From NCBI GenBank assembly GCA_035523995.1, contig DATKPQ010000103.1, forward strand, positions 31,019-95,018: a stretch of 64,000 nucleotides of DNA. The letters are read 5' to 3'. Shown piece after piece: positions 1 through 8,146 of this stretch (within the stretch, counting starts at the first letter, position 1; each line of letters begins with the position of its first letter). Position numbers and translations under genes: made by a program. A model generated the notes under the pieces. It ran no database searches. It was given only the letters and a program-made list of their open reading frames with translations, and was not told the origin of the DNA. Source of the stretch: JASHVB01 sp035523995 (GTDB lineage Bacteria > Pseudomonadota > Alphaproteobacteria > Acetobacterales > Acetobacteraceae).

Positions 1-974
1 TCGGCGGCCTGGCCGCTGTGACGCTCGTGCTGGTCTGGAGTTCCAGCGCCACAGGGCACGATCTGACGGTGCGCCTTGCCGCCTTCCTGGAGCATGCAGA
101 TGCAAGGGCATTGGCCGGTCCCGAGGGGTTGGCGCTCGCCTGGACCGCGGCCTGGCACGGCGCGGCGCCCATCATACTGGCGGCGCTGGCGACCGGCGTG
201 GCGGCGGCGCTGCTGCAGACCGGGTTTCTGATCCACGGCGGCGCGCTGCAGCCCGACCTGAGCCGCGTCAGCCCCATTGCCGGCTTCGGTCGCTTATTCT
301 CTCGCGACCATCTGATGGAGGCGCTGAAATCGATCGCGAAAGTGGCCGTGCTCGGCTTCATCTTCTGGCGCGTGCTGGAAGGCGACCTGCCGGACCTGCT
401 GCAATCGCCGCGCTGGGAACCGCAGGTGCTGTTGACGCGGACCCTGACCCCCGTACTGCACCTGTTGTTCGTGGTGCTGGCGCTGCAAGCGGCGATTGCT
501 GCCTACGATGTGTTCTGGGTACGGCTGCGCTACGCCCAGCAATTGCGCATGAGCAAGGAAGACATCCGCGAAGAGCAGCGGGAGACCGAAGGGGACCCGA
601 AGATCAAGGCGCGGATCAAGCAGATCCGCACACAGCGGGCGCGCAGGCGCATGCTGGCGGCGGTGCCGAAAGCGACCGTCGTGGTGACCAACCCGACGCA
701 TTACGCAGTCGCGCTTGCCTACGATCGGGCGCGTAACGCGGCGCCGCGCGTGGTCGCCAAGGGTGTGGATTCGCTGGCTGCCCGCATCCGCGAGGTGGCG
801 GCGGCAAACCACGTGCCACTGGTTGCCAATCCGCCGCTGGCGCACGCGCTATACCGGGTGGAACTGGAAACCGAGATTCCGGCCGAGCATTATCAGGCCG
901 TCGCGGAAATCATCGCTTATGTCTGGCGGCTTGGGCAGCGCAGCCGTCCCATTGCGGCGGGCCGCGTGATCTGA
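1..974 (+). CDS. flhB: Flagellar export apparatus protein FlhB, 5'-truncated by window edge
   Basis: FlhB is the membrane switch protein of the flagellar type III export gate; its self-cleaved cytoplasmic domain changes substrate specificity from rod/hook to filament proteins. The frame is open to the left edge, so the first transmembrane region is outside the window and about 323 residues are visible. Hydrophobic segments are followed by the charged linker RMSKEDIREEQRETEGDPKI and the autocleavage motif NPTH (bases 690-701), continuing YAVALAY as in the family. The C-terminal domain is complete and ends in a short divergent tail. It is probably the last gene of a flagellar cluster lying upstream; the next gene converges on it. 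The injectisome homologue SctU is less likely given the linker and lack of neighbouring secretion genes in view. Confidence 0.9.
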   Translation, partial: GGLAAVTLVLVWSSSATGHDLTVRLAAFLEHADARALAGPEGLALAWTAAWHGAAPIILAALATGVAAALLQTGFLIHGGALQPDLSRVSPIAGFGRLFSRDHLMEALKSIAKVAVLGFIFWRVLEGDLPDLLQSPRWEPQVLLTRTLTPVLHLLFVVLALQAAIAAYDVFWVRLRYAQQLRMSKEDIREEQRETEGDPKIKARIKQIRTQRARRRMLAAVPKATVVVTNPTHYAVALAYDRARNAAPRVVAKGVDSLAARIREVAAANHVPLVANPPLAHALYRVELETEIPAEHYQAVAEIIAYVWRLGQRSRPIAAGRVI

Positions 975-1017
975 CTGGCCGTTGCGGCCAGCCAGCACAT
1001 CCGAGCGCCAGGATGGC

Positions 1018-1497
1018 TCATACCGGCAACAAGCCGTCGGTCTTGATTTCGTTCATCACGAAGAAGGTGCGAACCTGCCGCACGCCGGGCAAGCCGATGA
1101 TCCTCTCGCTGTGCAAGCGGTTGAAGGCTGGCAGATCGCGGACGCGGATGCGCAGGAAGTAATCCACCTCGCCGGCTACCAGGACGCATTCCAGTACTTG
1201 TTCCATTTCCCGCACGGCTTGCTCGAAGGCGGCGAAACTCTCCGGCGTGGAGCGGTCGAGCACGACACCCACCAGAACCAGCGTGGCGCGGCCGACCGCG
1301 TCCGGGTCGAGCATTGCGCGCACCCCGCGGATTACGCCGCGGCGGAACAAGCTTCGCGTGTGGGTCCAGCAGGCGGCGGGGCTGAGCCCGACTTCCCGCG
1401 CAAGCGCGGCGTTGGAGAGGCGTCCGTCCCGTTGCAGGGCCCGCAGGATGCGCCGGTCGAGCGGCGTGAGCTCGGCACTGGGTGGATTGCTGGGCAT
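1018..1497 (-). CDS. acdR: Lrp/AsnC-family regulator, probable AcdR
   Basis: A 159-residue Lrp/AsnC protein: an N-terminal winged HTH (about residues 14-60, LTPLDRRILRALQRDGRLSN) followed by a RAM/ligand-binding domain (FVMNEIKTDGLLPV at the end). The ATG at 1497 is chosen because homology begins there; the frame is open further upstream but runs into a palindromic repeat. It is transcribed divergently from the ACC deaminase gene. In proteobacteria an Lrp-type gene divergent from acdS is typically acdR, which activates acdS in response to ACC, so that role is inferred from position and family. The 315-bp gap holds both promoters and a dispersed repeat. Confidence 0.8.
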   Translation of the reverse strand: MPSNPPSAELTPLDRRILRALQRDGRLSNAALAREVGLSPAACWTHTRSLFRRGVIRGVRAMLDPDAVGRATLVLVGVVLDRSTPESFAAFEQAVREMEQVLECVLVAGEVDYFLRIRVRDLPAFNRLHSERIIGLPGVRQVRTFFVMNEIKTDGLLPV

Positions 1498-1653
1498 GCA
1501 AACATTCTTCGGAGATGATCCCTCCAAGGCGGAGGATATCTGCGGGTCACGAGCACGGACAGTATTTTTCGATGAACCGTCCCGTAGAAACGAAGCACCT
1601 CGCGCTGGGAACCGGCTAATGTCGTGATCCTGAGGGATGGCGGCCGCTCTGCA

Positions 1654-1745
1654 TGTCACTGCGAGCGAAGCGAAGCACTCTCGGCCGAGAGAGAGAGAGC
1701 GTGCGCTCGCTCGGTGGGGATTGCTTCGCTTCGTTGGCAATGACA
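1654..1745. repeat. Dispersed palindromic element, TGTCAYTGCGAG type
   Basis: Arms 1654-1677 (TGTCACTGCGAGCGAAGCGA...) and 1722-1745 (...TCGTTGGCAATGACA) are imperfect inverted complements around a GA-rich centre. Related elements occur at 9124-9230, 15145-15324, 33193-33303 and, more divergent, 45906-46048. It sits in the acdR-acdS intergenic region, so it could affect either promoter. No coding function is proposed. Confidence 0.75.
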
Positions 1746-1812
1746 GCAGGCGCGATCCGTCAGAGTTGCAACACTAGGAATTGGGCACCTTTACCCGTGC
1801 CCGGAGCGACCG

Positions 1813-2826
1813 ATGAGCCTCGATCTCGACCGCAAGTTCCCCCGCCGGCTCCTGGGCTTCTGGCCCTCGCCGGTCCATCCGCTGCCGCGCCTCTCGTCCG
1901 AACTTGGGATCGAGGTTTGGGCCAAGCGGGACGACATTGCCTCCGGGCTTGCCTTCGGCGGCAACAAGATCCGCAAGTTGGAATGGTTTGCGGCCGCTGC
2001 CTTGGCACAGGGCTGCGACACGCTGGTTTCGATCGGCAACATCCAGTCCAACCACACACGCCAGGTTGCCGCCGTCGCAGCGGTGCTGGGGATGAAGTGC
2101 CGCCTGGTGCAGGAGGAATGGACGCGCTGGGACGACCCCGTTTACGACAAGGTCGGCAATATCCTGCTGTCACGCCTGATGGGCGCCGAGACGGTGCTGG
2201 AAGGCGCCGGCTATTCCACCGCGGTAAAGGAAACATGGGAACATGCGCTGGAGGCGGTGCGGCGCGAAGGCGGCAAGCCCTATGCAATCCCGGCCGGTGC
2301 GTCCGACCACCCGCTCGGGGGGCTCGGTTACGTGCAGTTTGCCGATGAGGTCGCCGCGCAGGAAGCGGCGCAGGGCGTCTTCTTCGACACGGTTGTGACG
2401 GCGACGTGCACCGGGTCGACCCAGGCCGGGATGGTGGTGGGGTTCGGCGCCCAGCCGCGCCGGCGGCGGCTGATCGGCATCGATACCGCCGCCAATGCGG
2501 CCATGACGCGCGCAGCGGTTACCAAGATCGCCCGGGCGACGGCGGCGCTGGTTGGGCTCAATCGTGACGTCCGGGACGAGGAGATCGAGATCGATCCGCG
2601 CTTTGCCGGCCCCGATTACGGATTGCCGGACGAGTTGACGATCGCGGCGATTCGCAAGGCGGCGTCGCTCGAGGCGATGCTGACCGATCCGGTTTACGAG
2701 GGAAAGTCCATGGCCGGGCTGATCGCGATGGCGCAGCAGGGCGAGATTCCGAAGGGGACCAGGGTTCTTTACGTGCATCTCGGCGGCGCACCGGCGCTGA
2801 ATGCGTATTATCGTGCCTTCGCATAG
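1813..2826 (+). CDS. acdS: 1-aminocyclopropane-1-carboxylate deaminase
   Basis: PLP enzyme that opens the cyclopropane ring of ACC, giving 2-oxobutanoate and ammonia, and so lowers plant ethylene. It has 337 residues, the usual length. GGNKIRKLE carries the PLP lysine K52 and SIGNIQSNHTRQ the active-site S79. The residues used to tell ACC deaminases from D-cysteine desulfhydrases are the ACC type here: DPVYEGKSM gives Y295-E296, and HLGG gives L323. A GGAG lies upstream of the ATG. The divergent acdR-like gene supports ACC-inducible control. Activity on D-cysteine remains possible, but the diagnostic residues favour ACC. Presence of acdS suggests an association with plants or soil. Confidence 0.92.
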   Translation: MSLDLDRKFPRRLLGFWPSPVHPLPRLSSELGIEVWAKRDDIASGLAFGGNKIRKLEWFAAAALAQGCDTLVSIGNIQSNHTRQVAAVAAVLGMKCRLVQEEWTRWDDPVYDKVGNILLSRLMGAETVLEGAGYSTAVKETWEHALEAVRREGGKPYAIPAGASDHPLGGLGYVQFADEVAAQEAAQGVFFDTVVTATCTGSTQAGMVVGFGAQPRRRRLIGIDTAANAAMTRAAVTKIARATAALVGLNRDVRDEEIEIDPRFAGPDYGLPDELTIAAIRKAASLEAMLTDPVYEGKSMAGLIAMAQQGEIPKGTRVLYVHLGGAPALNAYYRAFA

Positions 2827-2927
2827 CAGGACCCGCCATTCCTGGCAGTGGTTTCGGCTATGCCGACTCGGCGCCGCCGGGCAATCGTGTGCCGGGTTCG
2901 GGGCGTGGTTTCAGGTCGCGGCGGCAT

Positions 2928-2942
2928 GTTCGCAAAAAGTTC
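2928..2942 (+). promoter_or_regulatory. Alphaproteobacterial SOS (LexA) box of recA
   Basis: The sequence GTTCGCAAAAAGTTC is an exact GTTC-N7-GTTC direct repeat, the known LexA operator in Alphaproteobacteria. It lies just upstream of a candidate -35/-10 pair and about 185 bp before the recA ATG. LexA binding here would repress recA until DNA damage. Confidence 0.9.
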
Positions 2943-2970
2943 TTGCAACCCAAGGCGATAACGAACATAG
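2943..2970 (+). promoter_or_regulatory. Candidate recA promoter
   Basis: TTGCAA at 2943-2948 fits a -35 element and ACATAG at 2965-2970 a weak -10 with a 16-bp spacer. It abuts the SOS box, so bound LexA would block polymerase. The leader to the chosen recA start would be about 150 nt. Assigned by eye from consensus only. Confidence 0.45.
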
Positions 2971-3125
2971 AGGGAACAAGCTCTTAACGGCGTCCTTAGA
3001 ATTGGTTGTGGTTGTGTTCTCTCTTGCGCGATGGGGGTGTCCGGATGCAATCTGTGCGCGAGTCAAATGGCGGGAAATCCGCCGCTCGGTTGCAGGTCGT
3101 CAAGGCTGAGGAAGCAGGTCGCAGC

Positions 3126-4175
3126 ATGGAAAAGAACAAGGCACTCGACGCCGCAGTGGCCCAGATCGAGCGGGCGTTCGGCAAGGGCTCCATCATGCGC
3201 ATGGGTGCCCGCGGGACGGATGAGCAGATTGAGGTAATTCCGTCGGGTTCGCTGGGGCTGGATCTGGCGCTGGGCATTGGCGGGCTGCCGCGTGGGCGCA
3301 TCGTGGAGATCTATGGGCCGGAAAGCTCCGGCAAGACCACGCTGGCGCTGCATGCGATCGCCGAGGCGCAGAAGCGTGGCGGCACCTGCGCGTTCATCGA
3401 CGCAGAGCATGCGCTGGACCCGACCTATGCGCGCAAGCTGGGCGTGGATGTGGACAATCTGCTGATCAGTCAGCCGGATGCCGGCGAACAAGCGCTGGAA
3501 ATCTGCGACACGCTGGTGCGGTCGGGTGCGGTGGACGTGGTGGTGGTGGACAGCGTCGCCGCCCTGGTGCCTCGGGCCGAACTGGAAGGCGAGATGGGCG
3601 ACAGCCACATGGGCCTGCACGCGCGGCTGATGAGCCAGGCGCTGCGGAAACTTACGGGGACGGTGTCGCGCAGCAATACGATGCTGATCTTCCTCAACCA
3701 GATCCGCATGAAGATCGGCGTGATGTTCGGCAATCCCGAAACGACCACGGGGGGCAATGCGCTGAAGTTTTATGCGTCGTTGCGGATGGAAATCCGGCGG
3801 ATCGGCCAGATCAAGGAACGCGACGAGGTGGTGGGCAACCAGACTCGCGTGAAGGTGGTGAAGAACAAGCTGGCGCCGCCGTTCCGGCAGGTGGAATTCG
3901 ACATCATGTATGGCGAGGGCATCAGCAAGGTAGGCGAATTGATCGACCTCGGTGTGAAGGCCGGCGTGGTGGAGAAGTCCGGCGCCTGGTTCAGCTATGA
4001 CAGCCAGCGCATCGGGCAGGGGCGGGAGAACGCCAAGCAGTTCCTGCGCGACCATCGCGATGCGGCGGACAAGATCGAGGCGAAGATCCGCGAGCAATCC
4101 GGCGTGGTAGCGAATCTGATGCTGGCCTCGGCGGGTGAGGGGGATGAGGCGGAGGACGCTGAGGCGGCGGAGTAA
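3126..4175 (+). CDS. recA: Recombinase RecA
   Basis: ATP-dependent strand-exchange protein and coprotease for LexA. It has 349 residues from MEKNKALDAAVAQIERAF, the standard alphaproteobacterial start; an in-frame ATG at 3045 would add 27 residues and has a G-rich site before it, so that alternative cannot be excluded. Walker A is GPESSGKT (residues 64-71) and Walker B VDVVVVDSVAAL. The C-terminus is acidic (EGDEAEDAEAAE), as in other RecA proteins. A perfect GTTC-N7-GTTC SOS box lies upstream. It appears monocistronic: the next genes run on the opposite strand, and the short spacer after the stop contains a GGGTC triplet repeat. Confidence 0.98.
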   Translation: MEKNKALDAAVAQIERAFGKGSIMRMGARGTDEQIEVIPSGSLGLDLALGIGGLPRGRIVEIYGPESSGKTTLALHAIAEAQKRGGTCAFIDAEHALDPTYARKLGVDVDNLLISQPDAGEQALEICDTLVRSGAVDVVVVDSVAALVPRAELEGEMGDSHMGLHARLMSQALRKLTGTVSRSNTMLIFLNQIRMKIGVMFGNPETTTGGNALKFYASLRMEIRRIGQIKERDEVVGNQTRVKVVKNKLAPPFRQVEFDIMYGEGISKVGELIDLGVKAGVVEKSGAWFSYDSQRIGQGRENAKQFLRDHRDAADKIEAKIREQSGVVANLMLASAGEGDEAEDAEAAE

Positions 4176-4204
4176 CGGTCGGGTCGGGTCGGGTCGCGTC
4201 CGGC

Positions 4205-4552
4205 TCAGGCTGCCCGCAGTGTGAACTCCACGTGGATTGCGTCGTAAGGGAATTCGAGGTTCCCGGTCTCGGTTCGACGTAGCACGCCGGCATTGAGCAA
4301 TGCGTGTACGTCGCCGTGTACAGTTTTCACGTCGCGACCAACGCGTCTGGCGACCTCACGGAGGCTGATAGCACCTTGCCCCGCAATCACTTTCAGTAGT
4401 TCCCAGCGTTTCGCGGTCAGCACCTTCCATAACAGTTCGGGTGTCGCGAAACTGATTCGCGCCGACGCCTCCCGCTTGCCCGTCCTCCAGGTCCGTGCAA
4501 AATCCGCCAAAGCGCCCTCGAGCGGCTGCACATCAAGTGTCACGGTTCGCAT
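4205..4552 (-). CDS. HTH antitoxin-like protein, HVO_A0114/TumA type
   Basis: A 115-residue protein with a winged HTH in its second half (ISLREVARRVGRDVKTVHGD, then HALLNAGVLRRTETG). This matches small MarR-like putative DNA-binding proteins of the HVO_A0114 family that accompany DUF6516/TumE toxins. It is the second gene of a two-gene unit and overlaps the upstream toxin-like gene by 20 bp, implying translational coupling. The expected role is to neutralise the partner and repress the shared promoter through the inverted repeat at 4830-4849. Family assignment is from recognised sequence features; function is inferred. Confidence 0.7.
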   Translation of the reverse strand: MRTVTLDVQPLEGALADFARTWRTGKREASARISFATPELLWKVLTAKRWELLKVIAGQGAISLREVARRVGRDVKTVHGDVHALLNAGVLRRTETGNLEFPYDAIHVEFTLRAA

Positions 4553-4829
4553 TGAGCCAGTTCCTCACATCCGCGAAAAAGTCCGCCACCAAACGGTCGG
4601 GACCAGTAAAACGATACGGTTGCTCCTGTCCGCTGATGTGGACATGGTTGCCCTTGCCGGCTTCGTTGTCGTAACGCAGCACGCATACGCCGTTGGTAAC
4701 AAAAGCCAATCGGTACTTGTAGCTGTGCGCGCTGCCCCGCACGGATTGCGGCACTTCCCATAAGACCAGCTCGGCAAACGCCCTTTCAGACATGGCAATG
4801 CGGCGGTCGAACAGAAGCCGAGCCTTCAT
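4533..4829 (-). CDS. TumE/DUF6516-type toxin
   Basis: A 98-residue protein starting MKARLLFDRRIAMSERAFAE. It has the family features: an early hydrophobic strand (LVLWEVPQSV), SAHSYKYRLAF, the RYDNEAGKGNHVHISG core and a closing YRFTGPDRLVADFFADVRNW segment. The ATG at 4829 is preferred over an in-frame TTG at 4847, because homology starts at MKARLLF and the extension would run through an inverted repeat. No strong Shine-Dalgarno precedes it. Toxin first and HTH antitoxin second is the usual order for this class. Toxicity is inferred, not shown by sequence. Confidence 0.7.
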   Translation of the reverse strand: MKARLLFDRRIAMSERAFAELVLWEVPQSVRGSAHSYKYRLAFVTNGVCVLRYDNEAGKGNHVHISGQEQPYRFTGPDRLVADFFADVRNWLNANRDT

Positions 4830-4849
4830 TGTTGGGGATAATGCCAACA
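4830..4849 (-). promoter_or_regulatory. Inverted repeat, candidate operator of the TumE/TumA pair
   Basis: TGTTGG (4830-4835) and CCAACA (4844-4849) form a perfect 6-bp inverted repeat with an 8-bp centre, immediately upstream of the toxin ATG. HTH antitoxins commonly autoregulate at such sites. It would also occlude the ribosome-binding region. Assignment is positional inference. Confidence 0.45.
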
Positions 4850-5166
4850 GTCCAAACGAACGTCAAGTTGGGACCGGCAACAACTCACCGAGGTCGCGCA
4901 GCCATGATGAATTTGCCGCTGTGCCCACCAGCCCCGGTTTGACATCGCCCGTGGCGACGGTATCAGCAGCATCCGCAGCTTGAGCGGCCCCGCAGCAAGG
5001 CGGCCAGTGGAGAAACCCCGCAAGTGGTTCAGTTCCCGGCTTATTATCAGATCTCGCGGCAATGGCCGCCCGTTCGGATACGTCTTCGGGATGACCAGCA
5101 CCGTTTATGGCGCTCGTGGACCGTCACCGGCACTGCGGATCGCCCTTGTCGCTTCGGCGCCCGCGC

Positions 5167-5655
5167 ATGAGCCAAAGAAAACCCAGGCCGCTGTCCGGGA
5201 CAGCGCGTGTGGCAGCGGATTTCCCTCCCGACCCATTGGGAGGTTTGGCGCTCGCCGATGCCGACCACGAACTGGTCGCGGCAGCCAACGACGTGCTGGC
5301 GCGCCACTACAAGCCGTTCTGGCACACGGTCGCTGCCGCGATCCGAGGGCGCGACGGCCGCATCTGGACCGGCCTGCATATCGGCGCCACGGTGGGCCGG
5401 CTTTCCGTCTGTGCGGAGGCCGTGGCTTTCGGCCGTGCCCTGCTGGAAGGCGACGGCACCATCGCCTCGGCCGTCGCCGTGCGCCACCCGAAGCCGGAAG
5501 AGCAAGACCGCGAATTGGCCGTGGTGGCGCCCTGTGGCGCGTGCCGCGAGATGATCCTGGACCACTACCCGGACGCGCTGGTGATCGTGAAGGACGGCGG
5601 GATGCTGGTGAAGCGGCCGGTGCGCCTGCTGCTGCCCTCGCCCTATCGGCGATAA
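5167..5655 (+). CDS. Cytidine deaminase-like zinc hydrolase
   Basis: A 162-residue protein of the cytidine/blasticidin-S deaminase fold, which hydrolyses an amino group from a nucleoside-like ring using zinc. Zinc ligands and catalytic acid are visible: C82-A-E84 (VCAEAVAFGR) and P-C123-G-A-C126 (APCGACREMI). The ATG at 5167 is chosen because the 20 residues before it are unlike the family. The bacterial housekeeping enzyme is usually shorter; the N-terminal 30 residues here are divergent, so the substrate is uncertain. The next gene begins 3 bp after the stop, so the two are probably co-transcribed. Confidence 0.75.
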   Translation: MSQRKPRPLSGTARVAADFPPDPLGGLALADADHELVAAANDVLARHYKPFWHTVAAAIRGRDGRIWTGLHIGATVGRLSVCAEAVAFGRALLEGDGTIASAVAVRHPKPEEQDRELAVVAPCGACREMILDHYPDALVIVKDGGMLVKRPVRLLLPSPYRR

Positions 5656-5658
5656 GCG

Positions 5659-6351
5659 ATGCTGCGCGCGAACCGCAAGCCTTCGCCGCGCCGCAACATC
5701 CTGCTTGCGGCGCGCGTTGCTATTGTCGTTCTTGCGGCCGGAGGCATCGTGTTCTTCTGGCTGAAGGAACGCCGCGCGGCCCAGGACCTGCGCGTCTCGT
5801 TGCATATCCCGATGGCCGCGCCGAGTAATCCTGCCATCACCTACATGTTCCAAAATCGCGGCGGCCAGCTTGTGGCAGTGCAAGGCGTGGGGCTGTTAGT
5901 GATTGCGGACAACCCGTCCATCATCAACCAGAGCGACAATATTGACCTGTGCGACAAGGTTGATCCGACAACGCTGATGCCACCCGACCAAATCACTGCG
6001 CAAGGCGCCCGGATCGGTGGTGCTCGGCAAAAGCGCGAGGAATATGCGCCGGTTTCCCTGTCGGTGGGCGGTAAGCCGAAGGCGGCCGGCACTGCGATCG
6101 ACATCGCCGGCGGACAGTCGCTGGCGATCGCGGCGACGTTCAAGACCGATCCGCGGCAAACGCAGGGCACGAGCAATCAGGTGTTCTGCCCCATCATCTG
6201 GCTCGACTACGCCGGACAGGGCAGCGCGGCGGTTTGCCAGGGCTTTGCGATAGCAACCAATCCCGGCGGCGTGTCCAATACGATCATGGCGCGGCAGTTC
6301 CGCCTGCTTCCGGCAAGCGAGGGTGCGTCGTGCCCGGTCGCCGGGCGCTGA
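5659..6351 (+). CDS. Single-pass membrane protein, function unknown
   Basis: A 230-residue protein with a basic N-terminus (MLRANRKPSPRRN), one hydrophobic helix at about residues 15-34 and a large domain expected to face the periplasm. That domain has a few cysteines (LCDK, VFCPII, AVCQG, ASCPVAGR) that could pair oxidatively outside the cytoplasm. I do not recognise a family. It starts 3 bp after the deaminase-like gene, so it is likely in the same transcript. Confidence 0.6.
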   Translation: MLRANRKPSPRRNILLAARVAIVVLAAGGIVFFWLKERRAAQDLRVSLHIPMAAPSNPAITYMFQNRGGQLVAVQGVGLLVIADNPSIINQSDNIDLCDKVDPTTLMPPDQITAQGARIGGARQKREEYAPVSLSVGGKPKAAGTAIDIAGGQSLAIAATFKTDPRQTQGTSNQVFCPIIWLDYAGQGSAAVCQGFAIATNPGGVSNTIMARQFRLLPASEGASCPVAGR

Positions 6352-6463
6352 GGCGACGTCGCAGGGTAAGGGCCAGCGGCGCATGGGGTTCCGCTCTTCT
6401 TGCGGGCTTGGGCCGCGAAGTGGGCCAAGGGGAGGACGGGCCGGGAGGGCGAGTAGACGTTGT

Positions 6464-7387
6464 TTACGGCAGCTTCAGGAACCGCTCGCTCAGCAAAGCG
6501 AAGAAACCATTCGCGTCCAGCGTCTCCAGCACCGTCGCGTTATGCGGTTCGCCGGTGCGGTTCCAGCGATCGATGACCGTGCGGCCGCGGCTGGGGCCCG
6601 GTCCAAGGTCCACGCGCACGCTCACGCCCCGGGTCGAGAACAACTCGGGGCGGATCAGCCAGGCGATGGCGCAGGGGTCGTGGAGGGACGCGCCGCCATG
6701 GCCACGCTCGAGCGAGATCGGCACGCTTGCCTGGATATCACAGGCCGTTTGCAGGCAGCGGCCGTGCCCGAGCGCGCGCCAGGCCGCGATGCGCTCCGGC
6801 GTCGCCTGTGCCTGCCCTGTCAGTTCCAGGGTGGCAAAGATCACCGGGCGGCCGGTGGCAAGCAGGACGGCCAGCGCCTCCGGATCGTTCAGGGCGTTGA
6901 ACTCGGCGGCCGGTGTGGCATTGCCCTCGCCCCAGGCGCCGCTCATCAGCACGATCCGCTCCACGTTGGCGAGCAATACCGGCTCGATCATCAAGGCCAG
7001 TGCGAGATTGGTGACGGGACCGATGCCGACCAGAGTGACCGGCTGAGGTGCCCTGCGCAGGATGCCGCGGATTGCGTCCGCCGCCACGCCCGGCGCGGGC
7101 GTGCCGCCTTGGGGCAGGGCGATGCCGCCCAGCCCATCCGCACCGTGCACGCGCTCCGCGTTGACGAAGGCGCCGAGCAGGGGACGATCCGCGCCGGCAT
7201 AGACCGGCACGTCGGAACCGGTCAGGGCGGTCAGCGCCAGCGCATTCGCCAGGGTGTATTCCAGCCCGACATTGCCGCCGACGGCTGTAACCGCCAGCAC
7301 CTCCAGTTCCGGCGATGCCAGAGCCAGGAACAAGGCCAGCGCATCGTCGGTGCCGGGATCGCAGTCGATAATAATGGGGATCGGCAC
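6464..7387 (-). CDS. Nucleoside hydrolase (IUNH family)
   Basis: Hydrolyses the N-glycosidic bond of nucleosides to ribose and base in salvage. The calcium-binding signature DCDPGTDD lies at residues 8-15 after a GTG start at 7387, which is preceded by AAGGA at good spacing. A GTG at 7423 would add 12 residues. The substrate loops (VGIGPVTNLALAL; ERIVLMSGAWGEGNATPAAE; ALNDPEAL) and the late HDPCAIAWL motif are present. At 307 residues it has the usual length. It is divergent from the cysteine-rich gene at 7448. Base specificity cannot be told from sequence. Confidence 0.9.
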   Translation of the reverse strand: MPIPIIIDCDPGTDDALALFLALASPELEVLAVTAVGGNVGLEYTLANALALTALTGSDVPVYAGADRPLLGAFVNAERVHGADGLGGIALPQGGTPAPGVAADAIRGILRRAPQPVTLVGIGPVTNLALALMIEPVLLANVERIVLMSGAWGEGNATPAAEFNALNDPEALAVLLATGRPVIFATLELTGQAQATPERIAAWRALGHGRCLQTACDIQASVPISLERGHGGASLHDPCAIAWLIRPELFSTRGVSVRVDLGPGPSRGRTVIDRWNRTGEPHNATVLETLDANGFFALLSERFLKLP

Positions 7388-7447
7388 GGCGGTTTCCTTG
7401 CCCAGGGTGAGACAGGATGCCACTGTGGATTACGGGTTGGAACCGGG

Positions 7448-8029
7448 ATGGGCACGCAAGAAGCTTCGGGCAGCGTCGATGAGGGCGCGGTGGACGGCTA
7501 TCGCACGGTCACCGTACCGCTGAACGGCAAGCGGCTGGCGGCGGTGCCGCGTGAGCGGGTGCGGCGCATCCGCGAGCACCTGGTACGCTCGCTGCGCGAC
7601 CTGCGCACGATGAAGCGTCCGGACCAGAACGCCTCGCCGCTACGGCCGGAGCCGGCAGGATTCGGCGGCGTGGTGGCGCGTGCCGGTTGTACGCTGTGCG
7701 CGGGATTCTGCTGCAAGGGTGGCGGCGATCATGCCTATCTCGACGAGCGCGACATGGCGCGGGTTCGCCAGGCGCGCCCTGAGCTGGAGGCGCGTGGCGT
7801 GATCCGCCTGTATGTCGAGCGCGTGCCGGCGGAGAGCTACGAAGGTTCCTGTGTGTTCCATGGCCCGCAAGGCTGCACGCTGGAGCGCTCGCTGCGGTCG
7901 GACGTGTGCAACAGCTATTTCTGCAACGCGCTGCGGGATTTTGTGGCGACGGCGAAAAGCGCGAACAGCGTCGTGGTGACGGCGAGCGACGGCAAGGCGA
8001 TGCGAAAATCCGAGGTGCTGCTGCCGTAG
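7448..8029 (+). CDS. Eight-cysteine protein, putative metal/Fe-S-binding cluster protein
   Basis: A 193-residue protein with an arginine-rich N-terminal half and two cysteine groups: C81-x2-C84-x3-C88-C89 (CTLCAGFCCKGGGDHAYL) and C135, C143, C154, C159 (SCVFHGPQGCTLERSLRSDV then CNSYFC). The pattern resembles zinc- or iron-chelating cysteine-cluster proteins such as the YkgJ group, but I cannot assign it firmly. The start at 7448 is the first ATG of the conserved-looking part; the frame is open far upstream only because it shadows the nucleoside hydrolase. Divergent from that gene by 60 bp. Function unknown. Confidence 0.65.
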   Translation: MGTQEASGSVDEGAVDGYRTVTVPLNGKRLAAVPRERVRRIREHLVRSLRDLRTMKRPDQNASPLRPEPAGFGGVVARAGCTLCAGFCCKGGGDHAYLDERDMARVRQARPELEARGVIRLYVERVPAESYEGSCVFHGPQGCTLERSLRSDVCNSYFCNALRDFVATAKSANSVVVTASDGKAMRKSEVLLP

Positions 8030-8067
8030 CGTGCGTTGCCAAAGAAGTGTGAGTTGGGCGGTTCGTA

Positions 8068-8146
8068 TGGTCGCGACGAGCGGAGCGACGAAGCAGTGTC
8101 GTGCTTGGGTCCGTTCGTAAACTGCGTAACCGGGATTGCTTCCGCA
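8068..8146. repeat. Probable remnant of a dispersed palindromic element
   Basis: TCGCGACGAGCGGAGCGACGA on the left and GGGATTGCTTCCG on the right resemble the arms of the TGTCATTGCGAG palindromes, but the ends have decayed. It lies in the 245-bp gap between the cysteine-rich gene and the methyltransferase gene. Confidence 0.35.

Noticed and set aside
4826..5101. Minus-strand 91-codon frame upstream of the toxin gene
   Set aside because: It overlaps the operator-like repeat and toxin start, and no family is recognised.
6323..7447. Upstream extension of the cysteine-rich gene
   Set aside because: It is the antisense of the nucleoside hydrolase; the ATG at 7448 is a better start.
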